Part shown: positions 55,245-64,000 of the stretch, piece by piece
Layout: each line of letters begins with the position of its first letter
Numbering within the stretch: the first letter of the stretch is position 1
Source: Pleurodeles waltl
Taxonomy: Eukaryota; Chordata; Amphibia; Caudata; Salamandridae
Reading direction: 5' to 3'
Assembly (NCBI RefSeq): GCF_031143425.1
Contig: NC_090447.1
Location: 137,225,106-137,289,105, forward strand
DNA length: 64,000 nucleotides
Made by a program: the position numbers and the translations under genes
The notes under the pieces: generated by a model
What the model was told of the DNA's origin: nothing
Databases searched by the model: none
What the model saw: the letters and a program-made list of their open reading frames with translations, nothing else

Positions 55245-55837
55245 TATGGCCCTCATTACAACGTTGGCGGTAAAAGCCGCTTACCGCGGTGCAGAAGACC
55301 GCCAACACACCGCCGCCGCAGCGGAATTCTGGCACGGTCATTATGACCCACAGCTAGGAATCTGCTCAAATTCACACAAGTCCGCCACACCAAAGGTCAG
55401 TGATACACTGGCAAAAACAAAACCTCCACTGTCACGCCAACAGGAATACGTCCACACTATCACGACCCACAAATCCACGTGGCGGTCTTTCAACCGTTGT
55501 ATTCCATTGGTGGTACACAACGCCGCGCTCAAAATACACACACATATACAAAACACTACCACATTGGACAATTACAAATACACACACCTGATACACATAC
55601 ACACACCACTCCCACACACCCAATACACTATAAAACACACACCCACATCACCCACAAACCCCTATTACCAAAATCCTGAAAGAAGGCCAGAGAGAGACAC
55701 TACAAACTACAACCAAGCATCTACAGGCACACAATACCATCACCCACATAACTTCCACGCACCTCACACAACACACCACTAAATATCAGTCCACACATCA
55801 CAACACACACCACCCCACACATCACCCACACCACCCC

Positions 55838-57335
55838 ATGGCACGGCAAAGACACCCCAGGTTCTCTGAGGAGGAGCTCAGGGTCATGGTCATGGTGGGG
55901 GAAATCGTCCGGGTGGAGCCACAGCTATTCGGAGCACAGATGCAGCACACCTCCATAGCTAGGAAGATGGAGCTATGGCGAAGAATAGTGGACAGGGTCC
56001 ACGCAGTGAGACAGCACCCAAGAGATAAGGATGACATCAGGAATAGGTGGAACGACCTACGGGGAAAGGTGCGTTCCGTGGTATCAAGACACCACCTTGC
56101 GGTTCAGAGGACTGGCGGCGGACCTCCTCCACAACTAACAACATGGGAGGAGCAAGTCTTGACTATTCTGCATCCTGAGGGCCTCGCAGGAGTAGATGGA
56201 GGAATGGACTCTGGTAAGGCAATTCTTTACTACTATATCCCCCACCCTACCTGCATGCCATCACATACCCCCACCTTCGCCCTCACCCCCATCACTCCAA
56301 CTCCTCACAAATGTCCCAATATCACAAACCACACATCCCAACACCAAGCTCTGCATGCAACAACAAGGCATGGACACCCATCACCAAAGCATGGCCACTG
56401 CACATACCCATACACCCCCTTAAACCATCAATACACAAGGCCCCACACAGGAATGCAGGCACTGGGGTAAACGGTCACCCACCCATTGCACACCATGGCA
56501 TACCTCTGCAGGATCCCTACCCAATGCCACCGCACAGGAGGGTCCATACATGTCCACACCACCAACAGAAGAGGCCCACAGTGATGACACCAGCGCTGCC
56601 CAACTAGATCTAGATGACCAGCCCAGCCTATCTGGGACCTCGGGACAGTTGGTTCCCCTGACACAGTCACAGGCCACCACAGAGCTTCCCCCCTCTGAAA
56701 ACACCAGCACAGCACCCACCCAGCAGGCCCATACCTCTGTCCCCAGGACACATCAATCAGCAGTATGTCCACCACTACAGGGAACCCAGGCTAACCCACC
56801 ACCCCAACAACAACAGGGACCTGGGGGCAGTGGCAGTGGGCACACGGTCCAGGGGACAGAGGCCCAGGGAAACAGGGGAACTGGGAGGGCTGCTGTGCCA
56901 CAGGGGGAGGACAGGCCCAGGGAATCCACTCTCCATCAGGCCCTCTTCAACATCATGGGAGCCTACCACCATTCCCAGGAGACAATGGCAACTGTACTGG
57001 CCAAGTTTCAGGAGACCCAGCGGCTGCAGGAGGAGCAGTATTTGGGCTTCAGGGAGGAACTCAGATCCATCAATTTCACCCTGGGCACCATCGTAGGGGT
57101 GCTGAAGGAAGTCCTCAACACCAGGAGGGACACTGTGGCACAACAAGTGACCCCTGACACTAGCATGGACGATGAACTGCCCACCACCTCCGCCGGCACT
57201 AGTGGACAGGAGGCACTGCCACAGGACCACCACACCAGCACCCCACCCCCTGCAGAGGGAGAACCACCCCACACACAGTCCCTGAGATCCAGGACAAAGA
57301 CAGAGAACAATGCCAAGACCCCCGCCAAGAAATGA
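55838..57335 (+). CDS. H4 gene A: NAIF1-like Myb/SANT protein, intact with one intron
   Basis: Exon 1 (55838-56213) and exon 2 (56512-57335) join inside a Gly codon (G|GA) and give a predicted 399 residues. The intron is GTAAGG...CTGCAG. The Myb/SANT domain spans about residues 6-85, with Phe9 (RFSEEEL), Trp47 (KMELWRRIV) and Trp71 (RNRWNDLRGKV). A linker rich in Ser/Thr/Pro/Gln follows. The C-terminal third has a likely coiled coil (FQETQRLQEEQYLGFREEL) and ends in a basic stretch (NAKTPAKK) that may be a nuclear signal. A small in-frame duplication gives VMVMV at residues 16-20. In Harbinger elements such a protein carries the transposase to the nucleus and to the ends. NAIF1 and TSNARE1 are host genes from this family. 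Confidence 0.85.
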
Positions 57336-57520
57336 GACCGCCCTGAATGTCATCCTTTTGTCCCACCTTGTCACCCTGTCCATCCTCAAACTGCCCCAGC
57401 TCCACTTCCTAGCCCCTTTGGACAATGCACCTGTGAGACTAATAGACTGGACTCTGCCATAGACATTCCTCCACCATCACCCCTCACCATTTTACAACCC
57501 CCTCCACTATTTAGCACTTA

Positions 57521-57526
57521 AATAAA
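57521..57526 (+). terminator. Poly(A) signal of H4 gene A
   Basis: AATAAA about 190 bases after the stop, followed by AAAGCAC as in H3. Confidence 0.55.
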
Positions 57527-57813
57527 CACCCTTAAAGCACAAAACAATCTGGAGTCTGCCTGTGATTTTGAAATGTTGTATTAGCAATTACAGTGACAAA
57601 ATGCTCTTTCAATTGTAATGTCAACATACCTATGTCACACAGCTATAGTCCATGAGGAAACAAAGCAGATGTCACACAGTGGGACCCACATCTGTGAAAT
57701 CGTAAGGGAAAGTGACAACTCAGTGACCATATACTGGGTGAAAAGGACAGACAGTAGAGAGGTAGTAGTGTTAAAGTACATGTAGTAGGCAGGTTTGTAT
57801 TCTTACCTGTGTC

Positions 57814-59024
57814 TCACTGGAAGTATTGCAGGATCACAGAGACCCTGTTGTCGACGTCCTCTTCTTCTGCTTCCTCGTCTTCGCTGTCCACAGGCTCCAC
57901 AGTTGCCACCACACCTCCATCTGGACCATCCTCCTGCAAAAAAGGCACCTGTCGTCGCCTTGCTAAGTTGTGAAGCATACAGCAGGTCACGTTGATCTGG
58001 CACACCTTCTTAGGTGAGTAGAATAGGGAACCACCTGTCATATGGAGGCACCTGAACCTGGCCTTTAGGAGGCCTAAGGTCCGCTCTATAATCATCCTAG
58101 TTCACCCATGGGCCTCATTGTAGCGTTCCTCTGCCCTTGTCCTGGGATTCCTCACTGGGGACAGTAGCCATGACAGGTTGGGGTAACCAGAGTCACCTGT
58201 AAATAGCGAGGGACAACTGTTAGACACACACTAACGTGTAGGGATATCCCCAGACCCAGACAACTATTCCCAACGATTTCGTTCCAGGTGCTCACCTAAT
58301 AGCGACACACGGTCCCTCTGGAGTTGCCCCATCACATAAGGGATGCTGCTATTCCGCAGTATGTAAGCGTCATGCACTGAGCCAGGGAATTTGGCATTAA
58401 CATGGGAGATGTACTGGTCGGCCAAACACACCATCTTCACATTCATCGAATGGTAACTCTTCCGGTTTCTGTACACCTGTTCACTCCTGCGGGGGGACCA
58501 AGGCCACATGTGTCCCATCAATGGCACCTATGATGTTGGGGATATGTCCAAGGGCATAGACGTCACCTTTCACTGTAGGCAAATCCTCCACCTGAGGGAA
58601 CACAATGTAGCTCCACATGTGTTTTAGCAGGGCAGGCAACACTCTGGACAACACATTGGAAAACATAGGCTGGGACATCCCTGATGCTATGGCCACTGTA
58701 GTTTGAAATGACCCACTTGCAAGGAAATGGAGTACTGACAGCACCTGCGCTTGAGGGGGGATTCCTGTGTGGATGGCGGATAGCTGACATCAGGTCTGGC
58801 TCCAACTGGGCACACAGTTGCAGAATTGTGGCACGATCAAGCCTGTAGATGATGATTACATGTCTTTCCTCCATTGTCGACAGGTCCAACAGCGGTCTGT
58901 ACACCGGAGGATGCCGACATCTCCTCACATGTCCCAGCGGACGGTGCCTATGAAGGACAACAGCGAGCACAGAGTCAACCAACTCAGAGGTACGTAAACA
59001 CAGCTTACTCAGAAAACCATTCAT
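57814..59024 (-). pseudogene. H4 transposase, frameshifted
   Basis: Pieces in order are the N-terminal part (VYRPLLDLSTMEERH), the HTH-like SFQTTVAIASGMSQPMFS, GAIDGTH (first Asp), an intron at 58197-58295 (GTGAGC...TTACAG, 99 bp) before GDSGYPN (second Asp), and MIIERTLGLLKARF (Glu). All three catalytic residues are kept. Shifts near 58765 and near 58495 break the frame. Arrangement and sequence are close to H3 except for the intron. Confidence 0.82.
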
Positions 59025-59383
59025 AACTCGAATTTTGCCTGTATGAGTGTTGAGCCAAGGCCTGGGTATGTGTGACGCAGTTATAAATTAAGCCATGTGG
59101 GCCCCTGAAATGGCGGCTGCCTGTCCTGTAGAGTGTGACAATGGGATGTGAGGTAACTGCGCTGGCGTTGTACACCGTTGCGGTAGGCGGTCAAACACCG
59201 CAGAGCAATTCTGCATTGGTGAACATTGGACCCTATGGGTCCCAGGAGCCAAAGACGATGTACGCCGGCGGTGACGGTATGCACCGCCGCGGACGTGACC
59301 ACCACTTTCTATCTGTTCAATCACTCAATACCTGATCTTTGACAGGAGAGGACCTACACTGCAAGTGCTGCTGTGACCTTAGC
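59025..59383. promoter_or_regulatory. H4 divergent promoter
   Basis: Between the transposase (-) and gene B (+). It contains GGACCC-TAT-GGGTCC near 59228 and the conserved GC block at 59259-59300 (GCCGGCGGTGACGGTATG then CACCGCCGCGG). Confidence 0.5.
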
Positions 59384-62226
59384 ATGGAACAGAAAATGGC
59401 TCGTGCGTCTGGGGAAAGGGCCCCTGCCTTCACCACAGAGGAGTTGGAGTAACTCGTGGATGGGGTCCTCCCCCAGAACACGCTACTCTACGGTCCTCCA
59501 GACAAACAGGTAAGTACACTGTGAGCATGCTGTATGTGCAATGCCTGTGTGGAGTGTGGTGGATGAAAGAGGGGGGAGCATTAAACGACGGTGAGTGCAT
59601 GTGCCACATGTCAAGGGTAGGGATGCGGGCCAATGACTGTGACGGTGCAGTTGGTAATAACTTCTCTTTGTCCCCTGTACAATTCCTGTAGGTCAGCGCC
59701 CACCAGAAGAAGGATATTTGGCGTGCCATCGCCAAGGACGTCCTGACCCTGGGGGTCTATCACAGACAGAGCACCCACTGCCGTAAAAGAAGGGAGGACA
59801 TTCGCTGCTGGAGCAAAAAGACGGCAGAGGCCCAGCTGGGGATGGCCTCCCAATGTGGGAGGGGTGCCCGTTGCACCATGACCCCCCTGAGGTTCAGGAT
59901 CCTGGCGGTGGCATACCTGGAGTTGGATGGGTGCTTGAGGGCATCACAGCAGCAACAAGTGGGTGAGTACACTCTCATTCTGCTGATTCAGCGCGCAGTG
60001 GAGATGTCTGGGTGGGGTAGGTGGGCTGTGGGTTTCCCTAGGCCAGGGCGAGTGTGCTAGTTAAGTCCCCTTTTTCAGGCAGACCCTGTGGCACCTTCCC
60101 CACCTGGGTACAGTGCCAACTACACCTAGTCCGGCTCCTGTGACATCCATGTGTGCAGATATCGGCCATAGCCTTGTAGGCCATTTACCAGGCATTGAAT
60201 AGTGGAACCCTAATTGCGCGGCGTAGTGCAGGGGCCTTCTGTGTCTGTCGTGTCCGCCAGCGGTAGCGGTAATGAATGCACTCAACTTGTCTTTCTTCTG
60301 TCTTTCCCCCCCTTTTTGTGGTCTACCTGTACATGTGTGCATTAGCATCATCAGGCAGAGGAGCAGTGGCACCGGAACAGGAGGGAGCTGCATCCCACAT
60401 GGCCCTGGAGGGCGACACTACGGACTCTGATTTCACCAGTGGGCGGAGGGCGAGGGGAGCTCCACGGCGGGGACAGGAGCTGACACCAGCGATACAGACT
60501 TGTCCTCTGATGGTAGCTCCCTTGTGGTGGCAGCCCCATCTGTTCCCCCCGCATCTACAGGTACAGCTGCCACCCCCCTCCAGCACTGCCCTCCCAGCAG
60601 CCCCTCAGCCTTTGCCCCATGCCCGCTCACCCAGGAGGGTGGGCATCTCCTTCGCCCCAGGCACCTCAGCCCCTGCCCCAGTCACCCCTGCTGCTCTCAG
60701 TGAGCAGGCCATTGACCTCCTCAGGTCCCTTACTGTTGGGCAGTCTACCATTTTGAATGCCATCCAGGGTGTAGAGAGACAGTTGCAACAAACCAATGCA
60801 TTCCTGGAGGGCATTCATTCAGGTCAGGCAGCCCTTCAGCAAGCTTTTCAGAGTCTGGCCTCAGCACTGATGGCAGCCATTGTCCCTGTCTCTGGCCTCC
60901 CCTCTCCAAATTCCTCCACCCAGACCCAAACCCCTGTACCTCAGCCTACCCCAAGCACACCATCAGTCCAGCATGCACACACCTCAACACACAAGGGAAG
61001 CTCAGGCAAACACAAGCACCATACATCCCACAGGCACTCACGCAAGCATCACACACATGCAGACATAGCAACATCCACTGCCTCCACTGTGTCCCCCTCC
61101 TCCTTGTCTCCCTCCTCCCTCCCAGCCTCGTTTCCACTCACACCTGCATGCACTATATCTACAGCCACTACATCCATCACCAGCACACCCACCATCACAC
61201 CTCGCTCACGTGCAGTCGCCACCCCACCACCATTCACACATCCCCTGTGTCCTCTTCCAGTGTGTCTGTGACGCCACCTCCCAAGGTACACAAACGCAGG
61301 GACACACCCACCCAACAGCCATCCACCTCACGACAGCCTCCAGCACATGCACCTTCACCCAAAGTCACCAAATGGCCACCCTTGACCTCTTTCCCTCACC
61401 TCCCCCACCCCGTCAGTCTCCTAGGGCCCGACTCTCCAGGTCCCAACCTAGCACCTCAGCCACAATATCTCCAGGACCAGAGGTGCCAGTAGTCTCAGGA
61501 TTCTGGAGTGCACCAGGCAGCAGGGCAGTCAGTGTGGCAAGGAGCCACAGCACGGACAGTCCCCCACCTGTCAAGCATCAAAAGTTGGCCAGTGCCCAGC
61601 AGGAGAGGGGGAAGACAACAGCCAGCAAAGCCGCTCCCAGGGGCACAGGTGGGAGTGTGGAGTCAGCAGCAACACCTTCCAAGGTGGGAAAGGGGCACAA
61701 GAAACCCGGCAAGTCTGGGAAGATCAGCACGGTGGAGAAGACCGCCAGCTGCCCCGCTGGTCCAGACAGAACCGCCAGCAGCCCCGCTGGGCCAGAGAGG
61801 ACCGCCAGCAGCAGCCCCGCTGGCCCAGAGAGGACTGCCAGCAGCAGCCCCGCTGGTCCAGACAGAACTGCCAGCAGCCCCGCTGGCCCAGAGAGGACCG
61901 CCAGCAGCAGCCCCGCTGCCCAGGAAGCAACCACCAGCAGCGGCCCCTCTGCCCAGAGAGGACCAGCAGCAGCCCGCTGGCCCAGAGAGGACCACCAGCA
62001 GCAGCCCCACTGGCCCAGAGAGGACCGCCAGCAGCAGCCCCGCTGGTCCAGACAGAACCGCCAGCAGCCCGCTGGCCCAGAGAGGACCACCAGCAGCAGC
62101 CCCACTGCCCAGGAGGCAACCACCACCAGCCCCGCTGGCCCAGAGAGGACCGCCAGCAGCAGCCCCGCTGCCCAGGAGGCAACCGCCAGCAGCCCCGCTG
62201 GCCCAGACAGGACCACCAGCAGCTGA
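59384..62226 (+). pseudogene. H4 gene B: MYPOP-like Myb/SANT protein with one nonsense codon and shifts
   Basis: ATG at 59384 (MEQKMARASGERAPAF). Exon 1 ends at 59512 or close to it and has a TAA at 59450-59452 in place of the Lys codon in LEKLVDG. Exon 2 (59692-59962) has DIWRAIAKDV and RQSTHCRKRREDIRCW, with Arg for the second Trp-side residue, and keeps FRILAVAYLELDG. Exon 3 starts at 60346 (ASSGRGAVAP). One base is missing near 60441. The SPRRVGISFAPGTS block, the helix (STILNAIQGVERQLQQTN), a His/Lys-rich run (GKHKHHTSHRHSRKHHTHA), the Thr/Pro tail, the basic patch (KVGKGHKKPGKSGK) and the repeat tail follow in order to a TGA at 62224-62226. Confidence 0.75.
61745..62225 (+). repeat. 33-bp coding minisatellite of H4 gene B
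   Basis: An 11-residue repeat with the core PAGPERTASSS, varying to PAGPDRTASS and PAAQEATTSS. Some units gain or lose three bases (SS or SSS), and single-base losses near 61970 move the frame. Same place and period as in H3 and H1 but unrelated in sequence. Confidence 0.85.
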
Positions 62227-62478
62227 ACCGCTGCCCAAGACATGACCACCACAAGCACTGCTGCCCAAGACAGGACCGCCACAAGCACCACTGCCAAAGA
62301 CAGGACCGCCACAAGCACTGCTGCCAAAGACAGGACCGCCACAAGCACCGCTGTCCAAGACAGGACCACCACAAGCACCGCTGCCCAAGACAGGACCGCC
62401 ACAAGCACCGCTGGCAAAGACAGGACCGCCACAAGCACCGCTGCCCAAGACAGGACCACCACAAGCACCGCAGGCCCA
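62227..62478. repeat. 30-bp tandem repeat in H4
   Basis: The unit GACCGCCACAAGCACCGCTG followed by CC(A)AAGACAG is repeated about eight times. It directly follows the gene B stop and occupies the position of the 34/19-bp array in H3. It is open in one + frame (DRTATSTAAK units), but after the stop. Confidence 0.88.
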
Positions 62479-62519
62479 TGAGCGCCAAATGCACTGACCC
62501 TACTGAGGCCGCCACGAGC

Positions 62520-62770
62520 AGGATGAAGCACTCTGGGCACCAAGCCCCCTCCAGAACCAGTGGAGTAACACATACACTACCTCAGTCCTTGGCAGGATGA
62601 AGCACTCTGGTCACAAAGCACCCTCCAGAACCAGTGGAGACTGTTATCCACTTGAGAGACTGTGGCTTTGCACTCCCCAGGATTGAACAGTGGGCAAACC
62701 ACCCACTGTAGAGACTTGTGAGACTGTGGCTTTGCACTCCCCAGGATTGAACAGTGGGCATGTGGCCCCC
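62520..62770. repeat. H4 subterminal 74-bp and 64-bp repeats
   Basis: Two units with GAAGCACTCTGG (near 62524 and 62598, period 74), then two with GAGACTGTGGCTTTGCA (near 62655 and 62719, period 64). Confidence 0.85.
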
Positions 62771-62779
62771 TCGTGGATT

Positions 62780-63108
62780 TGGCTTTGTGCACTCAACCGG
62801 CTGAGGTGCCCCCCCTTTCCCTTCCCCCTGAGGTGCCTGTTTTATTTCTATCTGATGCCCCTGCAGTGTTCTCTCCGTCACATTCGGATATCTTGTGTGG
62901 ACCTCGCCCATGCAGTGTGGGCCCAGTGGTCCACGGACTTTAAAGGTGGAATACCCTGGACTAATATTCTTGGTGGCGGTCGGAGTGTTAAAGTGGCTGT
63001 CTTTGTTGGCGGTTTCCACCACGGTCGTAATTCCATTTTTTTTTCCGCCAGCCTGTTGGCGATCTTACCACCGCTTTAACACCGACCACCAGGGTTGTAA
63101 TGACCACC
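62780..63108. repeat. H4 right subterminal region
   Basis: Non-coding. Shares 'CGGAGTGTTAAAGTGGCTGT' with H3 (46137-46156), then GGCGG/CCGCC-type words to the terminus. Confidence 0.6.
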
Positions 63109-63111
63109 TAT

Positions 63112-64000
63112 GTGCTCTAACATTCCTGTCTGGAAACTCAAGTTAGTCATATTACTGTTTTGCTCAAGAATGAGTCATTCAAAGAAGGGAGAGGCTGTGA
63201 GGCTCTACTCTGAATCTTCCTTGGTGTCTGCAATGGTCTCCTATAGACGATTGTCCACCTATTACTTTTTCAAGTGGCTGATGGACACCTGTCTGTTTCT
63301 CTTTGAACCAGACAAAGAAGGAAGGATGACAGTTATTTTGCCTTTTACCCCAGGAACTGGAATGAGTGCTCTGTACAATGGTTTCAAAAGCTTTCTTTTC
63401 ATGATTTTTTCAAAATGTAGGTCCCTACCATCAGCAGCAGGTATAACCTTCTCTTCACATGTGTCATCATCACAGTGGTTCACATTAAATAGCTTGTCTA
63501 TGACTTTTATGATACTCTACAAAATATTCAAACATTTCTTCACATCAAGTTTATCTTCATCTACCATCTTCCCAGGATTATCTAAGCTAGGCACATATAT
63601 AGAAACTCCAAAGAAAACCTCATAAGGAGTGCGGCCTCCAAGTACTCGTCTGGCAAGATATTTAATGCTCTCTGCATTCAATACAGATTATGCTACCAAC
63701 TAAGGCCTGAACTTAGCACTTTAGCAGGGAGGGCTTGTTTAATCATGCTGTTAGCACGTTCAACCAAACTGTTGGACACTGCCCTAAATGAGTTGCTGAA
63801 TTGCAGGAAAACTCCCTGAGCAAAGCAACCTGTAAGCCTTGCTCACTTCTCATTCATTCGTGCTGAATTTTCATGCCCTTCATTTGTTTTGTGCTTTGGC
63901 TGGACCCCGCCCCAAAGCTCTGACCAACTTTTGCACACTGGTTCTGGTGACCACACTTCAGACATGGCTTTCCTTTGTCTGGGCATCCTCTTAGGGAGTG
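63112..64000 (-). pseudogene. pol: ERV2 integrase C-terminal part
   Basis: On the - strand, the segment from about 63790 down shows NSLVERANSMIKQALP (region of the catalytic Glu), then GGRTPYEVFFG and SIYVPSLDNPGK, and the SH3-like end in the frame 63483-63262 (VPGVKGKITVILPSLSGSKR). It matches ERV1 13400-13900 by eye. Stops interrupt it. Beyond about 63850 the match is unclear; a short Cys-rich reading (CPDKGKPCLKCGHQNQC) at the window edge is unexplained. ERV2 continues past 64000. Confidence 0.6.

Larger units (their letters stand above)
55248..63108 (+). mobile_element. Harbinger copy H4, full length
   Basis: Left end GGCCCTCATTACAACGTT; right end, complemented, GGTGGTCATTACAACCC. TAT flanks both sides perfectly (55245-55247, 63109-63111). 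It lies inside ERV2, between the pol end and the env start. Genes run gene A (+), transposase (-), gene B (+), in 7.9 kb. Closest to H3: shared right end, same 64/74-bp subterminal repeats, same gene A text. Gene A is intact. Confidence 0.92.

Noticed and set aside
61578..62573. Three overlapping - strand frames of 260-330 codons over the H4 gene B tail
   Set aside because: All three - frames are open at once because the 33-bp and 30-bp repeats have few stops; none continues a gene. The + strand carries the basic patch and splice-linked exon.

Overview
KIND OF DNA. This is eukaryotic, repeat-dominated nuclear DNA with no prokaryotic gene organisation. Nearly everything recognisable is a transposable element. 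PIF/Harbinger DNA transposons with TAA/TAT target duplications, a Gmr1-type Ty3 retrotransposon with a SCAN-like Gag, and foamy-like endogenous retroviruses (ERVs) point to a vertebrate, most likely a salamander. Newts of the Pleurodeles type are known for a large Harbinger expansion. The species is inference; no ordinary host gene was identified with certainty. LAYOUT. 1-6641: AT-rich non-coding DNA with old repeats. 6642-7558: a 0.9-kb Harbinger-type non-autonomous element. 7562-9994: old repeats and unresolved DNA. 9995-16328: a decayed foamy-like ERV on the + strand (ERV1: gag, pro, RT with the palm deleted, RNase H, integrase, env). 16332-27251: Harbinger copy H1, inverted relative to the others and itself carrying a 2.5-kb TG...CA element at 18348-20896. 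27255-28719: low-coding DNA with one possible exon on the - strand. 28723-36918: Harbinger H2, holding a fold-back MITE at 33669-34348. 36947-46264: Harbinger H3. 46268-64000: a second foamy-like ERV on the - strand (ERV2), split by a complete Ty3 element (48005-54543, duplication GTCTG) and by Harbinger H4 (55248-63108, duplication TAT). HOW THE GENES FIT TOGETHER. Each Harbinger copy has the same three genes. Gene A encodes an NAIF1/TSNARE1-like Myb/SANT protein. The transposase gene is convergent with it. Gene B encodes a second, different Myb/SANT protein (MYPOP-like) and is divergent from the transposase across a short GC-rich intergenic region. Gene B has a long Pro/Thr/Ser tail whose end is a coding minisatellite in H1, H3 and H4. 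GGCGG/ACCGCC motifs occur at both termini and again in the divergent promoter. This suggests, as inference, that one or both Myb proteins bind the ends and also the element's own promoter. No transposase here looks both intact and catalytically complete: H1 and H4 are frameshifted, H2 has Asn for the first catalytic Asp, and H3 has an open frame but Lys for the catalytic Glu. Gene A of H4 is the only Harbinger protein that appears fully intact across its splice. The Ty3 element has the order gag-PR-IN-RT-RNase H, with integrase before reverse transcriptase. The strongest leads are the three-gene Harbinger with two distinct Myb partners, the exact absence of the transposase intron in H3, the minisatellite tails, and the layered insertion record around ERV2.
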